From: Flavobacterium sp. KACC 22761
GTDB lineage: Bacteria; Bacteroidota; Bacteroidia; Flavobacteriales; Flavobacteriaceae
DNA length: 64,000 bases
Assembly: GCF_034058155.1 (NCBI RefSeq)
Contig: NZ_CP139148.1
Coordinates: 744,001-808,000 of the forward strand
Direction of reading: 5' to 3'
Both the position numbers and the translations under genes were made by a program. Under the pieces are notes generated by a model, which saw only the letters and a program-made list of their open reading frames with translations, was not told where the DNA came from and made no database searches. Numbering within the stretch: the first letter of the stretch is position 1; every line of letters starts with the position of its first letter. Of the stretch, positions 8,764 through 15,934 are shown one piece after another.

Positions 8764-8801
8764 AAAAAAGCGGCAAATTTTAAAATTTGCCGCTTTTTTT
8801 T
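8764..8801. terminator. Bidirectional terminator between convergent genes
   Basis: AAAAAAGCGGCAAATTTT pairs with AAAATTTGCCGCTTTTTT with essentially no loop. A-tract and T-tract on either side serve both strands: the PH-domain gene on the plus strand and the M48 protease on the minus strand. Confidence 0.88.
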
Positions 8802-8816
8802 ATTTTTACAAAACCA

Positions 8817-9701
8817 CTATTTCTTTTTAGTTGTTGTCGTTTTCTTAGTTGTCGTAGTTGCTTTTTTAGTTGTTGTTGTTTTTGCAACTGGAGCCGTATT
8901 TACAATTTTTTGTTGCACATAAGGTTTGTATAGACCATCTTTCTCTGCTCTTGCTTTTGCATCATCAGCTCTTTTTTTCGAATCAGGATGCGAACTCATC
9001 ATTTGATCAATAAACGAAGCTTCACTTCCTTCACTCATTTTAGCCAAAATTCTAAAAGCAGATTCTTCAGCATTTACATTGTAACCGTTTTTCTTTAAGA
9101 AATTATACGAAAACAAATCGGCTTCAGCTTCTTGTTTACGGCTGAATTTGCTATCAATAATAGCACTTCCAATTTTCCCCAATTGGCTATCCGTTACAGC
9201 TGTAATTTTTGCAGATTGCGAAGATGCACCATCAATTAGCGCTTCTTTTTGATACGCCGCGCGCATTGCATCTCTTGAATCGTTGTTTGCTACGTGACCA
9301 ATTTCGTGTCCAATAACCGCCAATAATTCATTATCGTCCATGATATCCATCAAACCAGAATACACACGCACACTTCCGTCAGCGGTTGCAAACGCATTTA
9401 CTTCTTTTAATTTATAAACCTTAAAATTCAGTGTAAATCCTTCTCCTGTACTATGTTTTCCAAAAACTCGGTTTAATCTCAAAGTATAACCATCATTTGG
9501 TCCCGCTACTTCATTTGTCGAATCTAATTTACGAACTGCCTCTTTTGACAAAGCCGCGGCATCTGCATTACTCAATGTAAACCCTGTAACACCTTTTTGA
9601 AGAGCTCCTAATGCTTTATCACCTAAATTTATTTGCGCATTCATTTTAGTAAAACCCAACGTGGCAAATAAAACTCCAAAAACTAGTAATTTCTTTTTCA
9701 T
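8817..9701 (-). CDS. M48 family zinc metalloprotease, exported
   Basis: Periplasmic or secreted peptidase of 294 residues. An N-terminal signal peptide (about 1-22, ending MNAQ) is followed by a Ste24/BepA-like catalytic domain. The zinc motif HEIGH lies at residues 132-136, and the third ligand is expected in SRKQEAEADLF near residue 193. M48 members of this kind act in envelope protein quality control. The C-terminus is an odd low-complexity tail of Thr and Lys (TTTTKK units over the last 24 residues) encoded by near-repetitive DNA; its length could vary between strains. A predicted -7 element lies 26 bp upstream. Confidence 0.9.
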   Translation of the reverse strand: MKKKLLVFGVLFATLGFTKMNAQINLGDKALGALQKGVTGFTLSNADAAALSKEAVRKLDSTNEVAGPNDGYTLRLNRVFGKHSTGEGFTLNFKVYKLKEVNAFATADGSVRVYSGLMDIMDDNELLAVIGHEIGHVANNDSRDAMRAAYQKEALIDGASSQSAKITAVTDSQLGKIGSAIIDSKFSRKQEAEADLFSYNFLKKNGYNVNAEESAFRILAKMSEGSEASFIDQMMSSHPDSKKRADDAKARAEKDGLYKPYVQQKIVNTAPVAKTTTTKKATTTTKKTTTTKKK

Positions 9702-9726
9702 GTTTTTATTTATTACAATTTAACAA

Positions 9727-9734
9727 CAAATGTA
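9727..9734 (-). promoter_or_regulatory. Predicted -7 element of the M48 protease gene
   Basis: On the minus strand the bases read TACATTTG, matching TAnnTTTG, 26 bp before the ATG. It lies in the 327-bp divergent space (9702-10028), which otherwise holds AT-rich DNA with no gene I can support. Confidence 0.5.
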
Positions 9735-10002
9735 CTACATTATTTTTCCAATTTTATTTCAAAAAATGCTATTTTATAACAATTAAAGGTATAAAATTTA
9801 AAGGATTAAGAACCAGTCGCATGTCATATTTATTTTTCTTAATCATAAATGCAAAGAAAAAAGAAGTATTTTGCCATCTAAAACTCAATAAAACCATCTT
9901 TTTAACATTTAAAATTCATTAAAATCAAAAGCTAATTAAGTCAATAAAACACCTTGGCATCAAATTAACCCCTAAACAAATCTTCAAATAAACTACATTC
10001 CG

Positions 10003-10010
10003 TATCTTTG
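10003..10010 (+). promoter_or_regulatory. Predicted -7 element of lipA
   Basis: TATCTTTG matches TAnnTTTG, with the ATG only 19 bp downstream, giving a short 5' leader. No clear TTG box is seen at the usual spacing. Confidence 0.55.
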
Positions 10011-10028
10011 TGTTTTGAATTTTGATAT

Positions 10029-10895
10029 ATGGAAACAGTCATTGAAAATATACCAACTGGAAAACCTAAATGGTTAAAGGTGAAACTTCCAATTGGACAA
10101 AAATATACTGAACTTCGTGGTTTAGTTGATAAATACAGCTTAAATACCATTTGCACCTCTGGAAGTTGCCCAAATATGGGAGAATGTTGGGGTGAAGGAA
10201 CCGCAACTTTTATGATTCTTGGAAATGTTTGCACTCGTTCATGCGGATTTTGTGGCGTAAAAACAGGAAGACCTGAAACTGTTGATTGGGACGAACCTGA
10301 AAAAGTAGCGCGTTCTATAAAAATCATGAACATCAAACACGCTGTAATTACAAGCGTTGACAGAGATGACTTGAAAGATGGCGGATCTATTATCTGGATT
10401 GAAACGGTAAAAGCAATCCGAAGAATGAACCCAAATACTACACTAGAAACTTTAATTCCGGATTTTCAAGGAATTGAAAGAAATATAGACCGAATCGTTG
10501 AAGCAAATCCTGAAGTGGTTTCGCATAATGTTGAAACGGTTCGCCGATTGACACGTGAAGTTCGTATTCAAGCAAAATACGATCGCAGTCTTGAAGTTTT
10601 GCGCTATTTAAAAGAAAAAGGAATCAACAGAACCAAATCTGGTATCATGCTAGGTCTTGGCGAAACTGAAGAAGAAGTTTTTCAGACTATGAGAGATTTG
10701 CGCAATGCAAATGTAGATGTTGTTACTATTGGACAATACCTTCAACCAAGTAAAAAACATTTGCCTGTCAAAGAATTTATCACTCCGGAGCAATTTGCGA
10801 GATACGAAAAATTCGGACTTGAATTAGGTTTCCGCCATGTGGAGAGCGGTCCTTTAGTTCGTTCTTCATACAAAGCACAAAAACACATTTTATAA
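10029..10895 (+). CDS. lipA: Lipoyl synthase LipA
   Basis: Radical-SAM enzyme that inserts two sulfurs into octanoyl-lipoyl domains to make the lipoyl cofactor of 2-oxoacid dehydrogenases and the glycine cleavage system. It has 288 residues. Both iron-sulfur clusters are intact: the auxiliary cluster cysteines C42, C47 and C53 in [12 protein letters not shown], and the radical-SAM CxxxCxxC cysteines C68, C72 and C75 in CTRSCGFC. The C-terminal RSSY motif ([12 protein letters not shown]), which ligates the auxiliary cluster, is also present. It is probably co-transcribed with gap 75 bp downstream, across a palindromic spacer. Confidence 0.97.
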   Translation: METVIENIPTGKPKWLKVKLPIGQKYTELRGLVDKYSLNTICTSGSCPNMGECWGEGTATFMILGNVCTRSCGFCGVKTGRPETVDWDEPEKVARSIKIMNIKHAVITSVDRDDLKDGGSIIWIETVKAIRRMNPNTTLETLIPDFQGIERNIDRIVEANPEVVSHNVETVRRLTREVRIQAKYDRSLEVLRYLKEKGINRTKSGIMLGLGETEEEVFQTMRDLRNANVDVVTIGQYLQPSKKHLPVKEFITPEQFARYEKFGLELGFRHVESGPLVRSSYKAQKHIL

Positions 10896-10901
10896 TAAAA
10901 G

Positions 10902-10945
10902 TTAATCGTTTAATCGTTTAATTGTCAAACCGACTAAACGATTAA
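10902..10945. repeat. Inverted repeat in the lipA-gap spacer
   Basis: TTAATCGTTTA (10902-10912) pairs with TAAACGATTAA (10935-10945), with extra partial copies of ATCGTTTA between them. It has no U-tract, so it is likelier a repeat or mRNA-stability element than a terminator. Confidence 0.7.
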
Positions 10946-10969
10946 TCGACTAAACAAATCAACTAAAAA

Positions 10970-11968
10970 TTGAAAACAAGAATTGCTATTAATGGTTTTG
11001 GAAGAATTGGAAGAAATTTATTCCGCTTGCTTTTAAACCATCCTGAAATTGAAGTGGTTGCGATCAACGATATTGCCGACAACAAAACGATGGCACATTT
11101 GATAAAATACGACAGCATTCATGGTGTTTTGCCTTATACTGTGAGCCACGATGAAGAATCAATTATTGTAGACAACAAAAAGTATTTGTTTTTTCACGAA
11201 AAAAGCATTTCAAGTTTAGACTGGAAAAGCCACAATATTGATTTTGTAATAGAATCAACCGGAAAATACAAAACGCACGAAGAATTAAATGCGCATCTGG
11301 AAGCTGGAGCAAAAAAAGTGATTCTTTCGGCTCCTTCTGAAGTTGATACAATAAAAACTGTTGTTTTAGGTGTAAACGAAAATATTTTGGACGGAAATGA
11401 AAATATAGTTTCAAATGCAAGTTGTACGACAAACAACGCCGCTCCAATGATAAAAATCATTGATGAACTATGTGGCATCGAGCAAGCTTACATTACCACT
11501 ATACATTCGTACACTACTGACCAAAGTCTCCACGACCAGCCACATAAGGATTTACGTAGAGCGAGAGGCGCAAGTCAATCAATTGTTCCAACAACTACAG
11601 GTGCAGCTAAGGCATTAACAAAAATTTTTCCTAAATTGCATCAAAAAATCGGAGGATGTGGCATTCGCGTCCCTGTTCCCGATGGTTCATTAACAGATAT
11701 TACTTTCAATGTAAAGCGCGCCGTTACTATTGAAGAAATTAATAAAGCTTTTGAAAAAGCCTCAAAAACAAATTTAAAAGGGATATTAGATTACACAGAA
11801 GATCCTATCGTTTCTGTTGATATTATTGGCAATACGCATTCGTGTTTATTTGATGCCCAGCTTACTTCGGTAATTGATAAAATGGTAAAAGTTGTGGGTT
11901 GGTATGATAATGAAATTGGCTATTCATCAAGATTAATAGATTTGATTTTACTGATAAGAAAAACATAG
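10970..11968 (+). CDS. gap: Glyceraldehyde-3-phosphate dehydrogenase
   Basis: Glycolytic/gluconeogenic NAD(P)-dependent oxidoreductase, 332 residues, normal length. The N-terminal Rossmann motif INGFGRIGRN, the active-site SNASCTTN with the nucleophile Cys152, the HKDLRRARGASQSIVPTTTG substrate loop and the C-terminal WYDNEIGYS are all present. The start is TTG: the family N-terminus (KTRIAINGFGRIGR) begins right after it and no ATG is available. The active-site loop continues NNAAP, where the usual GapA has NCLAP, hinting at a second, diverged paralogue. It sits between lipA and a histidine kinase, not in a glycolytic operon. Confidence 0.95.
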   Translation: MKTRIAINGFGRIGRNLFRLLLNHPEIEVVAINDIADNKTMAHLIKYDSIHGVLPYTVSHDEESIIVDNKKYLFFHEKSISSLDWKSHNIDFVIESTGKYKTHEELNAHLEAGAKKVILSAPSEVDTIKTVVLGVNENILDGNENIVSNASCTTNNAAPMIKIIDELCGIEQAYITTIHSYTTDQSLHDQPHKDLRRARGASQSIVPTTTGAAKALTKIFPKLHQKIGGCGIRVPVPDGSLTDITFNVKRAVTIEEINKAFEKASKTNLKGILDYTEDPIVSVDIIGNTHSCLFDAQLTSVIDKMVKVVGWYDNEIGYSSRLIDLILLIRKT

Positions 11969-11993
11969 ATTCATTGTAAAAGCATTGCCATAC

Positions 11994-14168
11994 ATGAAAT
12001 ACCACATTCTTATTCTTATTTGTTTTTTAAATTCATTTTTGTATTCTCAAACCAAAAAGAATACAGATAGCGTTTCCTATTACAATAAATTAGCCAACTC
12101 AAATCTCGATAAACAAAAGTACACACAGGCCGTTTTTTACACCAAAAAATCTATTGATTTTTGCCAAACCAATAATAAAACCGAAAATTTAGCCAATCAG
12201 ACTTTCAAGCTCGGGAAAATTTATTACAACCAGCAAAAATATGATGAAGCACTAAAAAACTTCCACAAAAGCGTTTCATTATTTGACAAAGTAAAACCAA
12301 CTTGTACTAAAATTTTGGCACTTCATTATATTGGAGCCTCAAACACTGCACAGGGAAATTTTGAAATTGGCAATATCTATTACAAAAAAGCCGACAGTTT
12401 ATTAAAAAAACTAAAACTTGTTGATCATGCTGAAATTTTGGATTACCAAAAGGCGATGGCGTTAAAAATTGGTAAAAATCTACCGCTTTCAGCAAAAACT
12501 TTTCAAAAAATAGTAAGCAAACCAGACAATCCAAAAATAATCAAAACCAAGGCTGATTCCTATTATCAGCTTGGACTGATCGAAACAATACTGAAAAGAA
12601 ATGATTCGGCTTTAGTTCATTTTGACAACGCTTTAGATTATAGTGCCAAAAACAACAACTTGGCTCAAAAATCAAAAATTATACTTGCGATTAGCCAGTA
12701 CTACAAAAAGAATCGAAATTTTGATCTTGCCTATTCCTATCTCGATGAGCATTATCAAATCGAAAACTATATTTTAAAACTGAAAAATGCAAAATTGGAT
12801 TTCAATGATTTTGAGAAATTCAAAAAAACACAATCTATAAACAATACGCTGAAACGCGAAAGTGATCAAAAAATCCAGCTAAAAACCTACCGTTACTCTA
12901 AATTAGTGAGTATTTTGGCAATCGCATTAATTTCGATTTTATCGCTTTTGAGTTTGGCTTTATACAAAAACAACATTATTCGAAATCAGAATAATTTGCT
13001 TTTAAGAGAAAAAAACAAAGAATTGATTCTTGCTAAAAACAAAGCAGAAAAAGCATCAAAAGCCAGATCTGAATTTTTGTCGACAGTAAGCCATGAACTC
13101 CGGACACCATTGAATGCGATCAACGGAATTACGCATTTACTTTTGGAAGACAATCCAAAAAAGAATCAGCTAAAATACTTGGAATCTTTGAAATTTTCAG
13201 GCAACTATTTGACTACATTTATCAATGAGATTTTGGAAATCAATAAAATCGACTCCACAAAAGTCGAAGTTGAATACATCAGTTTCAATTTAAAAGAACT
13301 TTTATTCAATATTCAAAGTTCGCTTAAAGAATTGGCTACAGCCAATAAAAACTATTTCAATCTTGAAATCGACGAAGCTATTCCTGATAATTTGATTGGA
13401 GACCCAACAAAATTATCTCAAATAATACTTAATTTAATCAACAACGCTTTAAAATTTACCCAAAACGGACATGTAAATGTAATTGCAAAATTGTATGCAA
13501 TTGAAGAAGAAAATGCAACCGTTTATTTTGAAATTGTTGATACAGGAATTGGAATTCCAGAAGACAAACTACAAACTGTTTTTGAAAGTTTTTCACAAGG
13601 TTCTATTGAAGTAAACCGCAAATATGGTGGAACCGGCTTAGGCTTGACTATTGTAAAAAAACTAATTGAGCTCCTTGGAGGCGAAATAAAACTTAAAAGC
13701 GAGGTGGGCAAAGGGTCAACTTTTACCTTTAAGCTGAATTTCAATATTAACACCGAGCCATTGGAGGTTGTCGAAGAAACCACCAAACTATACAGTGATA
13801 CACAATTAGAGCATAAATCGATCTTATTGATTGAAGACAATAAAATCAATCAGATGATTACGCGTAAAATGCTGGAAAACAAAGCAATTTCTTGCGAAAT
13901 AATCGATAATGGCGAAGAAGCTGTCGAACTTTTAAAAGTAAAGCGTTTTGATATGGTTTTAATGGATGTTCATTTGCCTGGCATTAACGGAACAACTGCC
14001 ACAAAAATGATTCGAGAGTTTGACAAAACGACTCCAATTATTGCTTTGACTGCAATTTCGCTTGACGAAAACAGAGACATGCTTTTATCTTTTGGAATGA
14101 ATGACGTGATTACAAAACCGTTTGTTCCAGATGAATTTTATAGCACAATTGCCAAGTTTTTTGATTAA
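11994..14168 (+). CDS. TPR-containing hybrid sensor histidine kinase/response regulator
   Basis: Two-component hybrid of 724 residues. From ATG 11994: a signal peptide (1-20), periplasmic tetratricopeptide repeats over about residues 30-255, one membrane helix at about 301-323, a short coiled coil, and a HisKA domain with the phospho-acceptor His367 in STVSHELRTPLNAINGI. The HATPase domain follows (NNALKFTQNGH, DTGIGIP, GGTGLGLTIVKKL), then a C-terminal receiver domain with ILLIEDNKINQ, the phospho-acceptor Asp658 in VLMDVHLPG, and ITKPF. An upstream TTG at 11985 is possible but less likely. No output regulator is encoded alongside, so the final target is unknown. It follows gap by 25 bp and may be in its transcript. 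Confidence 0.93.
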   Translation: MKYHILILICFLNSFLYSQTKKNTDSVSYYNKLANSNLDKQKYTQAVFYTKKSIDFCQTNNKTENLANQTFKLGKIYYNQQKYDEALKNFHKSVSLFDKVKPTCTKILALHYIGASNTAQGNFEIGNIYYKKADSLLKKLKLVDHAEILDYQKAMALKIGKNLPLSAKTFQKIVSKPDNPKIIKTKADSYYQLGLIETILKRNDSALVHFDNALDYSAKNNNLAQKSKIILAISQYYKKNRNFDLAYSYLDEHYQIENYILKLKNAKLDFNDFEKFKKTQSINNTLKRESDQKIQLKTYRYSKLVSILAIALISILSLLSLALYKNNIIRNQNNLLLREKNKELILAKNKAEKASKARSEFLSTVSHELRTPLNAINGITHLLLEDNPKKNQLKYLESLKFSGNYLTTFINEILEINKIDSTKVEVEYISFNLKELLFNIQSSLKELATANKNYFNLEIDEAIPDNLIGDPTKLSQIILNLINNALKFTQNGHVNVIAKLYAIEEENATVYFEIVDTGIGIPEDKLQTVFESFSQGSIEVNRKYGGTGLGLTIVKKLIELLGGEIKLKSEVGKGSTFTFKLNFNINTEPLEVVEETTKLYSDTQLEHKSILLIEDNKINQMITRKMLENKAISCEIIDNGEEAVELLKVKRFDMVLMDVHLPGINGTTATKMIREFDKTTPIIALTAISLDENRDMLLSFGMNDVITKPFVPDEFYSTIAKFFD

Positions 14169-14184
14169 CTAAGATGCTAAGTTT

Positions 14185-15207
14185 TTAAGAAACTAAACTA
14201 CTTTTTATGTACTCCAAAATTGTCGCATCAAAATTTTGCTGATGGTTTATAAAAGTGCTTTTTATTGGCAAATAATACAATTGAGAAACCAATTTTGAAT
14301 CCTTCAAACGCACATAATCTTTCTCGGTTGTAATTATTTTTCTTCCTTTTGCTTTTTCTTGAATCGATTCTAAATCAGCATCAGAAAAATGATGATGATC
14401 AGGAAAAGTCAGGCATTCGTCATTTTCATTTTTTAAATAATCAAAAAATGGTTTCGGTTTTGCAATACCCGCTAAAAGCACTTTAGATTTGGGCTTAATT
14501 TTAGCAACCTCAACTTTTTCATTTTGCCCATAAATTACCTCATCATAATCTATAAAAGTAAAAAAGATTTGTTGCGAACAGCTTAATTTTAGTTTTAAAC
14601 GAATTTCGGCTTGTTCTTCTTCAGATAAAATTTTAGGGCATTTTGTCACCACAACAACATTGGCTCTCGTTGCGCCGCTCCTGCTTTCGCGCAAATTCCC
14701 TGTTGGCAGCATAAAATCATCTACATACAAATCATCGTATGCGCTTAATAAAATATAAAAACCGGCTTTTACTTTTCTGTGCTGATAAGCGTCGTCTAGC
14801 AATACGATTTCTGGCTTTTCTTTCTGCGAAAGCAACTGCTGAATTCCATTTGTGCGATTGGCGTCAACTGCCACCATTACATTTGGAAATTTTTGATAAA
14901 ACTGGAAAGGTTCATCGCCAAGAATTTCGGCAGTAACATTCTCATCGGCTAAAACAAAACCTTCTGATTTTCTTTTATAGCCACGACTTAAAGTTGCGAT
15001 TTTATATTTATCAGTTAATAACCGAATCAAATATTCAATTTGAGGCGTTTTTCCGGTTCCGCCCACACTTAAATTGCCAACAGCAATTACAGGAATATCA
15101 AATGAAGTCGATTTTAAGATTCCTTTGTCAAAAAGAAAATTACGGATTGAAGTTATGAATCCATATATAATAGCGAAAGGGAAAAGTAATTTTCGGAGTA
15201 ATTTCAT
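14185..15207 (-). CDS. lpxK: Tetraacyldisaccharide 4'-kinase LpxK
   Basis: Phosphorylates the 4'-position of the lipid A disaccharide-1-phosphate at the inner membrane, forming lipid IVA. It has 340 residues. The amphipathic N-terminus (LLRKLLFPFAIIYGFITSIR) is typical, as is the unusual Walker A AVGNLSVGGTGKTPQIEYL. Other marks are ATLSRGYKRKSEGFVLADE, LGDEPFQFYQKFPNVMVAVD, VLLDDAYQHRKV and the late FPDHHHFSDADL and TTEKDYVRL motifs. It is convergent with the upstream histidine kinase and has no other lipid A gene nearby. Confidence 0.95.
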   Translation of the reverse strand: MKLLRKLLFPFAIIYGFITSIRNFLFDKGILKSTSFDIPVIAVGNLSVGGTGKTPQIEYLIRLLTDKYKIATLSRGYKRKSEGFVLADENVTAEILGDEPFQFYQKFPNVMVAVDANRTNGIQQLLSQKEKPEIVLLDDAYQHRKVKAGFYILLSAYDDLYVDDFMLPTGNLRESRSGATRANVVVVTKCPKILSEEEQAEIRLKLKLSCSQQIFFTFIDYDEVIYGQNEKVEVAKIKPKSKVLLAGIAKPKPFFDYLKNENDECLTFPDHHHFSDADLESIQEKAKGRKIITTEKDYVRLKDSKLVSQLYYLPIKSTFINHQQNFDATILEYIKSSLVS

Positions 15208-15634
15208 TTTACGAAAGTATAATTTTTTTGTGCTATTAATAGAAATTGCTAAAATAAAAAAAATGGCAAAATTGTAAGTAAAAAAGCTTGCTTTAATTTT
15301 TCAAAAAGGCCAACAAACACAAGAGCTCACAAAGGAAAATCTGTACTATTTTTCTCAAATACAAACAAAAAAGAGGCATTTTGGCACTTAAAAATACGAT
15401 AATTCTCATTTTATCATTAATAACATTTTATGATAGCTAAGAAATTAATCCTTAGCTTCTTTCATAAAAACTTAAAAAATTGTCAGAAAAAAATATAAAA
15501 ACAAAAAATTATTATACTATTTTTAGAACGAATTTTCTTTAAACAATTTAAAACCCCAAGTGCACGTGGCAAAGTTTTAATGGCAAGAAATCAAAAAACC
15601 TAAAAACATTTATTAATATCAAAAATCGTAAAAG
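15208..15634. other. AT-rich intergenic region before the lanthipeptide precursor
   Basis: About 430 bp without a supportable gene. It separates divergently transcribed lpxK from the lanthipeptide locus and must contain the precursor promoter, but I find no clean TTG-N19-TAnnTTTG match. The nearest candidates are imperfect (for example TACTATTTTT near 15520). It contains long A and T runs. Confidence 0.6.
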
Positions 15635-15793
15635 ATGAAAAAATTAAAATTAGAGAACTTAAAAGTTAAAACTCTAACTAAAGAAGAACAAAAAACTGTT
15701 AAAGGAGGTCTAGAACAAGAGTTTTTATCTATTGGAGTTACGTGCAGTTTAAGAAATTCTTGCGAAAGAGTTTGCGGACCAATAATTGCTTAA
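15635..15793 (+). CDS. Class I lanthipeptide precursor (LanA-like)
   Basis: Ribosomally made precursor of 52 residues. The leader (residues 1-25) is Lys/Leu-rich (MKKLKLENLKVKTLTKEEQ) and ends in a Gly24-Gly25 cleavage-type motif; this is the leader style of Bacteroidota class I lanthipeptides. The 27-residue core holds three Cys (37, 43, 47), three Ser (32, 38, 42) and one Thr (36). Each Ser lies exactly five residues before a Cys: Ser32-Cys37, Ser38-Cys43, Ser42-Cys47. This would suit LanB dehydration and LanC ring closure, genes that follow immediately. The ring assignment is inference. A hairpin terminator lies 54 bp after the stop. Confidence 0.85.
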   Translation: MKKLKLENLKVKTLTKEEQKTVKGGLEQEFLSIGVTCSLRNSCERVCGPIIA

Positions 15794-15847
15794 TAAAAAA
15801 TATTTTAGCATTTAGAATAGTTATCTAATAACTGTTCCAACTCACAC

Positions 15848-15882
15848 AAGGGCTATCCATTACAGATAGCCTTTGGTTTTTA
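15848..15882 (+). terminator. Terminator/attenuator between precursor and modification genes
   Basis: GGCTATC (15851-15857) and GATAGCC (15865-15871) form a perfect stem. The outer AAG/TTT bases extend it through a G-U pair, and TTTGGTTTTTATT follows. It ends most transcripts after the precursor, and partial read-through would feed the enzymes downstream. A smaller hairpin, AGTTAT/ATAACT, lies at 15819-15833. Confidence 0.75.
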
Positions 15883-15934
15883 TTCTTCCAAACCAGCTTA
15901 TTTAAGTGAATTCTGATTAGAAAACTAATAGATC

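Noticed and set aside
11163..11478. Antisense open frames inside gap
   Set aside because: Overlapping minus-strand frames without family likeness; they are shadows of the gap codons.
15859..15934. Second lanthipeptide precursor after the hairpin
   Set aside because: I looked for short ATG frames with a GG leader between the hairpin and the esterase-like gene and in 15208-15634; none is present.
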